Source: JBBRHQ01 sp963738305
GTDB lineage: Bacteria; Actinomycetota; Thermoleophilia; Solirubrobacterales; 70-9
Reading direction: 5' to 3'
Assembly (NCBI GenBank): GCA_963738305.1
Contig: CAVTVU010000001.1
Location: 682,001-746,000 of the forward strand
DNA: 64,000 nt
Shown: in pieces, positions 26,606 through 34,877 of the stretch
How the letters are laid out: each line of letters begins with the position of its first letter
Numbering within the stretch: the first letter of the stretch is position 1
Translations under genes and position numbers: made by a program
The notes under the pieces: generated by a model
Databases searched by the model: none
Told to the model about the DNA's origin: nothing
The model's input: the letters and a program-made list of their open reading frames with translations, nothing else

Positions 26606-27373
26606 ATGAGCGGCGCGGAGCGCTTCATCGACCTCTCCGCCCCGATCGAGGCCAGCCCCAAGGGAACGCCGGACTTCCTCGCAACCAGGATCGAGCGCCT
26701 CGACCACGCCGGCGGCGCGGCCGAGGTCGAGGCGCTGTTCGGGGTGCCGCCGAGGCTGCTCCGCGACCGCGAGGGCTGGACCAGGGAGACGATCACCCTC
26801 GGAACACACAACTCGACCCATGTCGACGCGCCCTACCACTACAACTCTCGGATCCAGGGCGCCGCGGCGCAGACCATCGAGGAGTTGCCGCTGGACATGT
26901 TCTTCGGGCCCGGGGTGGTCGTCGACGCGACCTCCAAGGAGGACGGCGACGTGGTGACCGAGGAGGAGATGGAGGCCGGGATCGCGGCGGCGGGCCACCG
27001 GCTCGCGAAGGGGGACATCGTCCTCGTGCGCAGCGGCCGCGACGCCTTCTACGGTGCCGACGACTACGTGGCCCGCGGGCCGGGCGTCACCGCCGGGGCG
27101 ACCCGCTGGCTGTATGAGCGCGGTGTGCGGGTGATGGGCATCGACGCCTGGGGTTGGGACCGACCGCTCCACCTCCAGGCGGCCGAGGCGCTCGAGCGCG
27201 ACGAGCCGGGGATCTTCTGGGAGGCGCACCAGGCCGACCTCCCCTACTGCCAGATCGAGCGCCTGGTCAACCTCGGCGAGCTGCCGCCGAGCGGCTTCCG
27301 CGTCGCCTGCTTCCCGCTGCCGATCAGCCGCGCGAGCGCGGCCCCCGCGCGGGTGGTCGGCATCGTCGGCTGA
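26606..27373 (+). CDS. Cyclase-family metal-dependent hydrolase (kynurenine formamidase-like)
   Basis: 255 aa. The family motif H-x-G-T-H-x-D-x-P-x-H appears as GTHNSTHVDAPYHY, so metal ligands are retained although the glycine is replaced by serine. The chain opens FIDLSAPIEASPKGTPDF and later reads KGDIVLVRSGRDAFYG and VTAGATRWLYERGVRVMGIDAWGWD. Related enzymes hydrolyse N-formylkynurenine, isatin or cyclic amides. It lies 18 bp after the acylase in the same direction, suggesting one transcript and perhaps consecutive amide-hydrolysing steps; that link is inference. Confidence 0.85.
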   Translation: MSGAERFIDLSAPIEASPKGTPDFLATRIERLDHAGGAAEVEALFGVPPRLLRDREGWTRETITLGTHNSTHVDAPYHYNSRIQGAAAQTIEELPLDMFFGPGVVVDATSKEDGDVVTEEEMEAGIAAAGHRLAKGDIVLVRSGRDAFYGADDYVARGPGVTAGATRWLYERGVRVMGIDAWGWDRPLHLQAAEALERDEPGIFWEAHQADLPYCQIERLVNLGELPPSGFRVACFPLPISRASAAPARVVGIVG

Positions 27374-27405
27374 GCCTGGCCCCCAGCGCCGTTGCCGAGA
27401 CTGCA

Positions 27406-27448
27406 ATTTCCTCTCACCATGAGAGGAAATCGACGTTTCGCCAGTGGC
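27406..27448. repeat. Dispersed palindromic intergenic element, copy 2
   Basis: Arms ATTTCCTCTCA and TGAGAGGAAAT around CCA, followed by the tail CGACGTTTCGCCAGTGGC. The tail differs from copy 1 (577-619) at only two positions. It sits between the cyclase gene and the YdcZ-like transporter gene. The conservation of stem and tail in unrelated contexts marks a genuine repeated unit. Confidence 0.75.
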
Positions 27449-27503
27449 GACTCGTGTCCCGGCGGCGGCCCGGCGTCCACAGGGGTCGCCAAGATGGCGC
27501 CTC

Positions 27504-27956
27504 GTGAGCTGGAACTCCTCCACCGTCGCCGCCCTGATCGCCACGGCCGCGATCGGCGCGCTGGTCGCGCTCCAGCCTCCGGTGAACTCGGAGCTGGGCA
27601 GGCGGACCAGCGATCTCGGCGCCGCCTTCATCAGTGTCAGCATCACATTCCTGGTCCTGGGAGTCATCCTGCTCGCCTTCGGGGACGTCGGCTCGCTCTC
27701 CAAGGTCCGGGACGTGCCCGCCATCTACCTCACGGGTGGCCTCTACGGGGCCGCCTTCGTAGGGATCTCGCTGGTCACGGTCCGCCAGCTCGGCGCCGGG
27801 ACGACGATCGCCGTGCTCGTCTCCGCCCAGCTCGTCGTCGCCGCACTCCTCGATCAGCTCGGCGTGCTGGGGCTGGAGCAGGTTTCGCTGACTCCCCTGC
27901 GCCTGGTCGGGATCGCGACGCTGATCCTCGGCACCGTGCTTGTGACGGTCCGCTAG
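27504..27956 (+). CDS. Small DMT-superfamily membrane protein, DUF606/YdcZ-like
   Basis: 150 aa with five hydrophobic helices: TVAALIATAAIGALVALQPP, ISVSITFLVLGVILLAF, AIYLTGGLYGAAFVGISLV, TIAVLVSAQLVVAALLDQLG and VGIATLILGTVLVTV. The Pro-Pro-Val-Asn after helix 1 and QLVVAALLDQLG are typical of the DUF606 half-transporters, which probably dimerise. GTG 27504 gives the natural N-terminus. Copy 2 of the palindromic element ends 55 bp upstream. Cargo unknown. Confidence 0.8.
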   Translation: MSWNSSTVAALIATAAIGALVALQPPVNSELGRRTSDLGAAFISVSITFLVLGVILLAFGDVGSLSKVRDVPAIYLTGGLYGAAFVGISLVTVRQLGAGTTIAVLVSAQLVVAALLDQLGVLGLEQVSLTPLRLVGIATLILGTVLVTVR

Positions 27957-28011
27957 ACGTCTGGACGAAGAGCGGATGGGGAAGAATGGCGCTCTGGGAG
28001 AATCAGGCCCC

Positions 28012-29982
28012 ATGCACGGGGGAGCGAGGAGGCGCCGGGCGCAGCCGCGACGGATCGCCCCGCTGGCGAGCCTGGCGCTGGCCCTCTGCTTCGCCGGGCC
28101 CTCGGTGGCGCAGGCGGCCACGGCGACCCAGAAGCTGATCAGGACCTACTCGCCGATCATGATGCTGCGCTCGCAGGAGAACGGTATCTGCGACGACGCC
28201 GAGGAACAGTACCAGCCGATGTCGGTCGGGGTCGTGCTCGACAACCGCCGGGTGCAGCTGAAGCGCTACGAGGACGGCTCGATGAAGACCGTGAAGACGG
28301 CGCCGAGCGCCGGGAACATCGCCGGGCTCGACGACACCAACTACCTGAACCTGCCCGGCGATCCACTCAACGCCGGCTGCAAATACGCCAAGGACTTCGA
28401 CGCGCTGCGCAGGGCGGGCAAGACGCCTCCGATCACCTACGCGCACATCGCTCGGGAGACCGGGCATCGCGGTCTCGTCGTCCAGTACTGGTTCTTCTGG
28501 TACTTCAACCAGTTCAACGACCTCCACGAGGGCGACTGGGAAGGGATGCAGATCGCCTTCGACGCCGACAGCGCCGCGGAGGCGCTGAGGGAAGGGCCGA
28601 GCCGGATCGCCGTCTTCCAGCACGGGGGCGGCGAGGCGGTTGACTGGGATGACGACGAGGTCGAGAAGGAGGGGACCCACCCGGTCGTATATCCGGCGGC
28701 CGGCTCGCACGCGACCTTCTTCGAGTCGGCGATCTTCGTCGAGAACGGGCAGGGCGGCGCCGGCCTCGGCTGCGACAACACCAGCGACCCGGTGAGGCGG
28801 TTGGTCCCGCGCCCGGTGCGGATCCCGACCTACGCCGCCGTGGACTCGCCGGCCCAGTGGCTCACCTATGCCGGTCACTGGGGCCAGCGGGAGAAGGGCT
28901 ACAACACCGGGCCGACCGGGCCCAACACCAAGACGCAGTGGACCGAGCCGTTCACCTGGATGGACGGACTGCGCTCTGCCAGCCCCAAGCTGCCGGCCGG
29001 CTCCCTGCTCGGCCCCGCGGCCACCAGCGCCTTCTGCGGCACCGTGGCAGCGATGTCGAACCTGGTCAACCTCGAGGCCCGGTCCCGCTTCGGGCTGTTC
29101 GTGCTGCTCGCGATCATCGTCCTGCTGATCGCGATCCCAGTCCTCATCACCACCTGGCGGCCGGCCGACCCGGTCCCGATGCGCCAGCGCCGCGCCTTCG
29201 GGCAGCTGCTGCGCGCCGCCCGCAAGCTCTACGGGCGCGAGTGGAGGGTCTTCATCCCGATCGCGGTGACCTCGCTGGCCGTTCTGGCGGCGGTCCAGGG
29301 CGTCTCCTGGCTGTTCGGCGTGCTGGTCGGAGAGACCGAAGTCGGCGGGCTGGTCGGCCCGGCCGGCTCGCAGGCACCGATCAAGGACTTCATCACCTCG
29401 CTCGGGCAGCCACTGGGGTTCGCGGTCGGGGCGGGCGCGGTTATCGCGCATCTGAGCCTTCTCGATCGAGACGCGGAGGCGGGCGTCCTCGCCTCCTACC
29501 GGCTGATGTTCAGCCGCTTCTGGCGGATCGTCTTCGGCCAGATGGTCGTGGTCCTCCTGACCGCGGCGATAGCGCTGACCGTGATCGGCATCCCGATCGC
29601 AATCCGCAAGTACGTCGATTGGCAGTTCGTCCAGCAGGAGATCCTCTTCAACGACCGCTCGATCCGGGAGGCGATGCGGGAGAGCTCGAACACGGTCCGC
29701 GGCAAGTGGTGGTGGACGGTGACCGTGGTCGCCTTCTTCTGGGTGATCGGCGTCGCCGTCGGCCCGATCCTCACCTTCGCCCTGATCTTCGCCAACTACT
29801 CGCTGATCGTCGTCAACCTGATCGCCTCGGTCGTCTACGCGATCCTGGTCCCCTACGTCGCCTCGGGGAGAACCCTTCTCTACTTCGACCTCGAGAAGCG
29901 GCTCGAAGGCAGGGCGCCGGTGCCAAAGCGCGACTGGCGGCGCCTGTGGACGCGGCGGCTGCCCGCTCCGCAGCCGGGGTAG
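28012..29982 (+). CDS. Secreted Vps62-like domain joined to a multi-pass membrane domain
   Basis: 656 aa from ATG 28012, chosen because a signal peptide (IAPLASLALALCFAGPSVAQA) then starts properly; ATG 27976 adds 12 residues. The outer domain has TYSPIMMLRSQENGICDDAEEQYQP, residues 42-66, then VVQYWFFWYFNQFNDLHEGDWEGMQI and HPVVYPAAGSHATFF, matching Vps62/DUF946-type proteins. From residue 360 come about six hydrophobic helices: LFVLLAIIVLLIAIPVLIT, IAVTSLAVLAAVQGVSWLFG, FAVGAGAVIAHLSLL, MVVVLLTAAIALTVIGIPI, VVAFFWVIGVAVGPILTF and LIVVNLIASVVYAILVPYV. The second half resembles the membrane region fused to some glycerophosphodiesterases. Function unknown. Confidence 0.7.
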   Translation: MHGGARRRRAQPRRIAPLASLALALCFAGPSVAQAATATQKLIRTYSPIMMLRSQENGICDDAEEQYQPMSVGVVLDNRRVQLKRYEDGSMKTVKTAPSAGNIAGLDDTNYLNLPGDPLNAGCKYAKDFDALRRAGKTPPITYAHIARETGHRGLVVQYWFFWYFNQFNDLHEGDWEGMQIAFDADSAAEALREGPSRIAVFQHGGGEAVDWDDDEVEKEGTHPVVYPAAGSHATFFESAIFVENGQGGAGLGCDNTSDPVRRLVPRPVRIPTYAAVDSPAQWLTYAGHWGQREKGYNTGPTGPNTKTQWTEPFTWMDGLRSASPKLPAGSLLGPAATSAFCGTVAAMSNLVNLEARSRFGLFVLLAIIVLLIAIPVLITTWRPADPVPMRQRRAFGQLLRAARKLYGREWRVFIPIAVTSLAVLAAVQGVSWLFGVLVGETEVGGLVGPAGSQAPIKDFITSLGQPLGFAVGAGAVIAHLSLLDRDAEAGVLASYRLMFSRFWRIVFGQMVVVLLTAAIALTVIGIPIAIRKYVDWQFVQQEILFNDRSIREAMRESSNTVRGKWWWTVTVVAFFWVIGVAVGPILTFALIFANYSLIVVNLIASVVYAILVPYVASGRTLLYFDLEKRLEGRAPVPKRDWRRLWTRRLPAPQPG

Positions 29983-30001
29983 CGCCGCGTCCGCTCGCGG
30001 G

Positions 30002-30733
30002 CTACTCGCGCCGGTGCGAGACCATCGCGGTCGCCTGGGCCACCGGCTTGACGGCGACGTAGTCGATGTTGACGTTGGCGGGGCGCTCGAGGACGAAGGC
30101 GATCACCTCGGCGACGTCCTCCGCGCTCAACGGGTCGATGCCGCGGTAGACGTCCGCCGCCCGACGGGTGTCGCCGCCAAAGCGGACCAGGGAGAATTCG
30201 GTCTCGACCATTCCGGGCGCGACCTCGGTGATCCGTACGGCGCTTCCCAGAAGCTCGAGGCGGAGGGTGCGAACGAACGCGTTGAGAGCGTGCTTGGCGG
30301 CCGTGTAGCCGCCCCCGCCGGGATAGACCTCGACCCCGGCAACCGAGCCGACGACGACGATGTGGCCGCGCTCGCTTGCCTCGAGGCGCTCCAGCAGGGC
30401 CTGCGTCACCCGCACCACGCCGAGCACATTCGCCTCGTACATCTCGCGCCACACGTCGAGATCCGCATCGGCCGCACGGGAGAGGTCGAGCGCCCCCCCG
30501 GCGCAGTGGACGATCGCGTCGAGCGGGCCGACCTCGGCGGCCATCGTCGATACGGAATCGGAGTCGGTGACGTCGAGGGCGATTGCCCGCCCCCCGACCT
30601 CCTCGGCGAGGGCCCGGCAGCGGTCCACCCGTCGCGCCGCCGTGATCGTCTCAAAACCGCGGGCGGCCAGCAGGCGGACGGTCGCCGTCCCGATCCCGCT
30701 GCTGGCTCCGGTGACGAGGGCGATCGGCGACAT
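30002..30733 (-). CDS. Short-chain dehydrogenase/reductase
   Basis: 243 aa, complete classical SDR. IALVTGASSGIGTATVRLLA binds NAD(P). AIVHCAGGALD replaces the usual NNAG with HCAG. The catalytic Ser is in VVVGSVAGVEVYP and Tyr/Lys in YTAAKHALNAFV. Residues near 34-36 (AARR) suggest NADPH preference. The C-terminal ERPANVNIDYVAVKPVAQ resembles YdfG-like 3-hydroxy acid dehydrogenases. Its start lies 3 bp from the tRNA gene on the same strand. Substrate unassigned. Confidence 0.88.
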   Translation of the reverse strand: MSPIALVTGASSGIGTATVRLLAARGFETITAARRVDRCRALAEEVGGRAIALDVTDSDSVSTMAAEVGPLDAIVHCAGGALDLSRAADADLDVWREMYEANVLGVVRVTQALLERLEASERGHIVVVGSVAGVEVYPGGGGYTAAKHALNAFVRTLRLELLGSAVRITEVAPGMVETEFSLVRFGGDTRRAADVYRGIDPLSAEDVAEVIAFVLERPANVNIDYVAVKPVAQATAMVSHRRE

Positions 30734-30736
30734 CTA

Positions 30737-30810
30737 TCGGGGCGCCCGGATTTGAACCGGGGACCTCACCGACCCGAACGGTGCGCGCTACCAGGCTGCG
30801 CCACGCCCCG
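30737..30810 (-). tRNA. tRNA-Pro (anticodon CGG)
   Basis: 74 nt, perfect 7-bp acceptor stem (CGGGGCG with CGCCCCG), U8, D-stem GCGC/GCGC, anticodon stem CACCG/CGGTG with loop TTCGGGT giving anticodon CGG, variable loop AGGTC and T-arm CCCGG-TTCAAAT-CCGGG. The CCA end is not encoded. It decodes CCG, a favoured proline codon at this G+C content. Confidence 0.96.
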
Positions 30811-30826
30811 AGAGCGGCCGATTATC

Positions 30827-31552
30827 TCAGGAGACAGCTTTGATCGCCGCCTCGATCTGCTCCAGGGTCGGTGAGTCCTGCAGCGTGCGGGTGCCGCGTG
30901 GCCCGTTGACGATCGCCGAGGGCTCGGCCCGGAGGCCCAGCCCGCGGGCGGTCTCGTCCTGGGCCTCGAGCCGCTTGGTGATCGCGCCGCCCTCGCCTCC
31001 GCCGGCGGCGAAGTCGTCCTTCCACTTCGGCACATCCAGCTCGCCGATCGAGTTGGCGATCGACTCGAGCAGGTTGTCGGTGACGCCGAAGCGCTCGGCC
31101 TGATCCTGGTTTCGGAACAGCAGGTAGACGAACTGCCAGAGGTAGCCCTGCTCGCCGGCGGCCTCGGCGGCGATGAAGCCCTCCTGCACCGCGCGCTCGG
31201 AGAACGAGTAGTTGCGGTAGTCGAGCTGGACGTCACCGGGACGCACGTAGTCGTTCACGAGGGCCGGGACGGTCGCCAGGAACTGCTCGTTGGCCCCCTT
31301 CGACTGCACGTCGTTGAAGACCTGGACGGTGACCGGCGCGTTCGAGGGCCCGAGGCGCTCGCCCTCCTGGGGCAGGCCGCCGAAGATCTCCTGCGCGTCG
31401 TCCACTCCGGCCAGGTCGACCAACGAGGGCCCCGCCTTCTGGGTCGCGATGTTGACGATCGCCGCCCCGAGCGCCACCGCCCCGATCGCCAGGATGGCGG
31501 CGACGAACCAGCGGCCGCGGCGGGCCTCGGACCCCTGCACGGCGGCCTCCAC
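30827..31552 (-). CDS. Membrane-anchored DsbA/thioredoxin-like protein lacking all cysteines
   Basis: 241 aa. An N-terminal helix (WFVAAILAIGAVALGAAIVNI) anchors an outer domain of the thioredoxin_4/DsbA type: GPSNAPVTVQVFNDVQSKGANEQFL, then DVQLDYRNYSFSERAVQEGFIAAEAAGEQG, and a cis-Pro region AEPSAIVNG. The C-x2-C that normally follows the first strand is replaced by QSKGAN, and the whole chain has no cysteine. Disulfide chemistry is therefore impossible, so a binding or chaperone role is likelier. The frame is intact. It follows the tRNA gene and abuts a small hypothetical gene upstream. Confidence 0.82.
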   Translation of the reverse strand: MEAAVQGSEARRGRWFVAAILAIGAVALGAAIVNIATQKAGPSLVDLAGVDDAQEIFGGLPQEGERLGPSNAPVTVQVFNDVQSKGANEQFLATVPALVNDYVRPGDVQLDYRNYSFSERAVQEGFIAAEAAGEQGYLWQFVYLLFRNQDQAERFGVTDNLLESIANSIGELDVPKWKDDFAAGGGEGGAITKRLEAQDETARGLGLRAEPSAIVNGPRGTRTLQDSPTLEQIEAAIKAVS

Positions 31553-31819
31553 CTAGCCGGCCACCGCGGTGTAGTAGCGCACTGCCAGGCCGGTCAGCAG
31601 CGTCCTGAAGCCCTCCTCGACGGCGACCCCCTCGGCCTCCGCGTAGCGCTCCAGCCCCTTCTCTTCGATCGCGACGCTGCGGCGCACGACCTCGTCGACC
31701 AACTCGGGGTGCTGGTCGCAGAAGAAGGCGCCCATCGAGTAGAGGTCGGTGTCCATCAGCGACTCGATGAAGGCGTCGCTGCCGGCAACCGCTCCCGTTG
31801 CTGGATCCGCGTCGGGCAT
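31553..31819 (-). CDS. Hypothetical small acidic protein
   Basis: 88 aa from ATG 31819. It reads SDAFIESLMDTDLYSMGAFFCDQHPELVDEVVRRSVAIEEKG, residues 13-54, then helices ending TLLTGLAVRYYTAVAG. All-helical and mildly acidic, with one Cys. I do not recognise a family. Its stop touches the start of the DsbA-like gene, so they are probably cotranscribed. It is divergent from the nif3-like gene. Confidence 0.6.
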   Translation of the reverse strand: MPDADPATGAVAGSDAFIESLMDTDLYSMGAFFCDQHPELVDEVVRRSVAIEEKGLERYAEAEGVAVEEGFRTLLTGLAVRYYTAVAG

Positions 31820-31829
31820 CGTCACATCG

Positions 31830-31835
31830 TAGATT
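31830..31835 (+). promoter_or_regulatory. -10 box TAGATT of a probable leaderless promoter
   Basis: TAGATT ends 6 nt before the ATG at 31842 and no ribosome-binding site is present. Spacing predicts initiation at the A of the start codon. Confidence 0.45.
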
Positions 31836-31841
31836 GAGGCG

Positions 31842-32603
31842 ATGGCCGAGCGCGACCGGATCATCTCCTTCTGTGACGAGCTGCTCGAGATCGAGGGGTT
31901 CGACGACTACGGACCGAACGGGTTGCAGGTGCCGGGCTCGGCCGCGGTCGAGATGGTGGTCTCCGGCGTCTCGGCCCACCGTGCACTGATCGAGCGCGCC
32001 GTGGCCGCCGGCGGGCAGCTGCTGATCGCCCACCATGGGCTCTTCTGGGAGTTCATGCCGCGAGCGTTGAGCGAGCAGATGGCCGAGCGGTTGCGCCTAG
32101 CCCTGGACGCGCGCCTCTCGATCGCCGGCTACCACCTCCCCCTCGACGCCCACCGCGAGATCGGCAACAACGCGCTCCTCTGCGAGGCCCTCGGCTTCGA
32201 GGCCGAGCCGGATGGGTGGGCGGAGGTCAGGGGGAGGCGGATCGGGGTGATCGGCCACGACCCGGAGGGTGTCGAGATTGCAGAGCTGACGACCCGGGTC
32301 GCCGCCGCCGTCGGCCGCGAGCCGCTGGTCTTCGATTCCGGCCCGGAACGGGTGCGGCGGATCGGCGTCGTCAGCGGCGGCGGGGATTCCGAGGTCAACG
32401 CCGCGGTCGCCCTCGGGCTCGACGCCTTCCTCACAGGCGAGCCGGCCGAGCATGTGATGGCCGACGCCGCCGAGGGCGGGATCCACTTCATCGCCGCCGG
32501 CCACTACGCGACCGAGACGTTCGGGATCCGCCGCCTGGGTGAGCTGGTGGCCGAGCGCTTCGGCGTCGAGCACGCCTTCGTCGACGTCCCCAACCCGGTC
32601 TGA
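31842..32603 (+). CDS. Nif3-like dinuclear metal centre protein
   Basis: 253 aa. ISFCDELLEIEGFDDYGPNGLQV is the family N-terminus. The metal-binding histidines are in LLIAHHGLFW, YHLPLDAHREIGNNALL and, near the end, FIAAGHYATETFG. Nif3/YbgI proteins form hexameric toroids with two metals per subunit; the biochemical role remains unsettled, although databases often label them GTP cyclohydrolase type 2. Full length for the short form without the PII-like insert. Confidence 0.92.
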   Translation: MAERDRIISFCDELLEIEGFDDYGPNGLQVPGSAAVEMVVSGVSAHRALIERAVAAGGQLLIAHHGLFWEFMPRALSEQMAERLRLALDARLSIAGYHLPLDAHREIGNNALLCEALGFEAEPDGWAEVRGRRIGVIGHDPEGVEIAELTTRVAAAVGREPLVFDSGPERVRRIGVVSGGGDSEVNAAVALGLDAFLTGEPAEHVMADAAEGGIHFIAAGHYATETFGIRRLGELVAERFGVEHAFVDVPNPV

Positions 32604-32641
32604 ACGGGGCGCTCGAAACCCGCAATTTGCGGCGAAAATTA

Positions 32642-32669
32642 TTGACACATCCGCCTTCCTCGGTAGATT
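32642..32669 (+). promoter_or_regulatory. Strong consensus promoter TTGACA-N16-TAGATT
   Basis: An exact -35 TTGACA (32642-32647) and -10 TAGATT (32664-32669), set in unusually AT-rich sequence for this genome. It drives the small HTH gene at 32706, which has GGAAGGGAAGG before its GTG. Confidence 0.75.
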
Positions 32670-32705
32670 GCTCATACAACTGAAACGAGGAAGGGAAGGT
32701 CCTCT

Positions 32706-32888
32706 GTGGCCAATCATCTGACGCCCACCGAACTCGCTGACGAGCTTCACATGAAGCGCAAGGACGTCATCGACAAGTGCATGCAGATGGGCGTTCCGAT
32801 CTTCCACGGCCGTATCGACCGAGCCCTGTTCGAGACCTCGCTTCGGAGCGTCGCCGAGGCCGGCAAGAGCCAGCCCTCGGCGGCCTGA
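32706..32888 (+). CDS. Small helix-turn-helix protein
   Basis: 60 aa from GTG 32706 behind a purine-rich ribosome-binding site and a consensus promoter. LTPTELADELHMKRKDVIDKCMQMGVPIFHGRIDRALFETSL, residues 5-46, has the layout of an excisionase/MerR-type winged helix: a helix, the recognition helix, then a short beta wing leading to a final helix. It is free-standing with no phage genes nearby, so a chromosomal regulator is likelier than a recombination factor. Target unknown. Confidence 0.75.
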   Translation: MANHLTPTELADELHMKRKDVIDKCMQMGVPIFHGRIDRALFETSLRSVAEAGKSQPSAA

Positions 32889-32986
32889 GCAGCCGCCCGC
32901 GGGCGGCTCCCGGCAGCAAATAGACTTCCTCGCCTCAGGGCGGGTCCTTCCCGCGGCGCGCCCGAGAAGGCCGGACGAGGAGAGCC

Positions 32987-34837
32987 ATGGAGCGAGCCAC
33001 AGTGCCCACGACCGGCGCGGCTGGCGCCGAGCTGGGAACGGGGTCGAAAACGATCGCCGACCTGCTGCCGCTCGCCGCTCGCCGCTACGGCGATGCCCCG
33101 GCGGTGATGTACAAGGACGAGAGCGGCGCCTGGGTCAAGCGCTCTTACGGTCAACTCCTCGAGGTCTCCCGCTCGCTCTCGCTCGGGCTGATCGGGCTGG
33201 GGATCGAGGCGGGCGACAAGGTCGCGATCCTCGCCAACACCCGCCCCGAGTGGACCTATTTCGACTTCGCCGCGCTCTGCGCCGGCGCCACCGTGGTGCC
33301 GATCTACCAGACCAACTCGCCCGAGGAGTGCCGCTACGTGCTAGAGAACTCCGACGCCAAGGTGGTGATCGTCGAGGACGACGAGCAGCTGGAGAAGATC
33401 CGCGAGGTCCGTGGTGCGGTGCCGAAGCTCGAGCAGGTGATCCTGATGACCGGCTCGAGCGAGGATGCGATCTCCCTCGACGAGCTGACCGCCCGCGGCG
33501 CCGAGGTCCCCGAGGCCCAATTCGAGGAGCGTTACTCGGCCGTCACGCCCGATGACATCTGCACCTTCATCTACACCTCTGGCACGACCGGGCCGCCGAA
33601 GGGCTGCATCATCAGCCATGGCAACTACCGGGCGATGCTCGACATGGTGGTCGAGCGCGGCGCCCTGGGAATGGACGGCGAGGGGCCGGGCGACGAGGAG
33701 ATCAGCTACCTGTTCCTGCCGCTGGCCCATTCCTTTGCCCTGCTGATCCAGCTCGCCAACGTCGAGCTGGGCACGACGCTGGCTTACTGGGAGCGCGACC
33801 CGCTGAAGATCGTCCCCAACCTCTCCGAGGTACGACCGACCTACTTCCCGTCGGTGCCGAGGATCTTCGAGAAGATCTACACCGCCGCCAACGCCGCCGC
33901 CGAGAAGCAGGGCAAGCTGAAGAAGGCGATCTTCAACTGGGCGATCGGGGTGGGCCGGAGGATGCGCGAGGCCGAGCGCTCCGGGCGGCAGCCGGGTTGG
34001 CTGCTGCGCAAGCAGCACGAGTTCGCCGATGCGCAGGTGCTCTCGAAGGTCCGCGACCTGTTCGGTGGGCGGCTGCGGCTGGCGACCAGCGGTGCGGCGC
34101 CGATCAACCCCGAGATACTCAGCTTCTTCGACGCCGCCGGGGTGCTCGTGCTCGAGGGATGGGGAATGACCGAGACCTCGACCGCAGCCACGATCTCCAC
34201 CCCAGAGGACTTCAAGATCGGCACGATCGGCAAACCGTTCCCGGGCTGCGAGGTGAGGATCGCCGACGACGGGGAGATCCTGGTCAAGGGCCCCAACGTG
34301 TTCAAGGGCTATTACAAGAACGAGGAGGCGACCCGCGAGACGCTGGTCGACGGCTGGCTCCACACCGGGGACATCGGCGAGGTCGATCCCGACGGCTTCC
34401 TGCGGATCACCGGACGCAAGAAGGACATCATCATCACCGCCGGGGGCAAGAACATCACCCCGGCCAACTTGGAGGCGGAGATCAAGCAGCACCCGCTGGT
34501 CTCGCAGTGCGTGGTGATCGGCGACCGCCGGCCCTACCTGGTGGCGCTGGTCACCCTCGATCCCGAGGAGGCGGTCGCCTACGCGAAGGAGCACGGCCTC
34601 CCGCCCGACCCGGCAGAGCTGGCGAAGAACCCCGAGGTGCGGACCGACATCGAGGCCCACGTCGAGAAGATCAACGAGCGCTTCGCGCGGGTCGAGCAGG
34701 TGAAGAAGATCGCGATCCTCCCCGCCGACCTCTCCCAGGAGGGGGGCGAGCTGACCCCGACGCTGAAGGTGAAGCGCTCGGTCGTCGCCTCCAAGTACGC
34801 GGAAGAGATCGACTCGCTCTACGCGGGGACGGGCTGA
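32987..34837 (+). CDS. Long-chain acyl-CoA synthetase (AMP-binding)
   Basis: 616 aa, FadD15-like. The P-loop motif TSGTTGPPKG is near residue 197. LEGWGMTETSTAATI is the adenylation motif, LHTGDIGEVDPDGFLRITGRKKD the hinge and TPTLKVKRSVV the C-terminal lysine region. It activates fatty acids with ATP and CoA, probably at the membrane surface. An AGGAG lies before the ATG. Two stem-loops follow the stop. Confidence 0.93.
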   Translation: MERATVPTTGAAGAELGTGSKTIADLLPLAARRYGDAPAVMYKDESGAWVKRSYGQLLEVSRSLSLGLIGLGIEAGDKVAILANTRPEWTYFDFAALCAGATVVPIYQTNSPEECRYVLENSDAKVVIVEDDEQLEKIREVRGAVPKLEQVILMTGSSEDAISLDELTARGAEVPEAQFEERYSAVTPDDICTFIYTSGTTGPPKGCIISHGNYRAMLDMVVERGALGMDGEGPGDEEISYLFLPLAHSFALLIQLANVELGTTLAYWERDPLKIVPNLSEVRPTYFPSVPRIFEKIYTAANAAAEKQGKLKKAIFNWAIGVGRRMREAERSGRQPGWLLRKQHEFADAQVLSKVRDLFGGRLRLATSGAAPINPEILSFFDAAGVLVLEGWGMTETSTAATISTPEDFKIGTIGKPFPGCEVRIADDGEILVKGPNVFKGYYKNEEATRETLVDGWLHTGDIGEVDPDGFLRITGRKKDIIITAGGKNITPANLEAEIKQHPLVSQCVVIGDRRPYLVALVTLDPEEAVAYAKEHGLPPDPAELAKNPEVRTDIEAHVEKINERFARVEQVKKIAILPADLSQEGGELTPTLKVKRSVVASKYAEEIDSLYAGTG

Positions 34838-34848
34838 ACCGGCGAAGG

Positions 34849-34877
34849 AGGGGCTCGAGCGCCCCTGTCAGGGACAG
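34849..34877 (+). terminator. Tandem stem-loops after the acyl-CoA synthetase gene
   Basis: AGGGGC-TCGAGC-GCCCCT (34849-34866) overlaps a second hairpin CTGTC-AGG-GACAG (34865-34877). They begin 11 bp after the stop codon. No T-tract is present, so they may stop transcription with a factor or protect the mRNA end. Confidence 0.5.

Noticed and set aside
32706..32888. The small HTH protein as a phage excisionase
   Set aside because: No integrase, attachment repeat or other phage gene is nearby, and the flanking genes are core metabolic genes.
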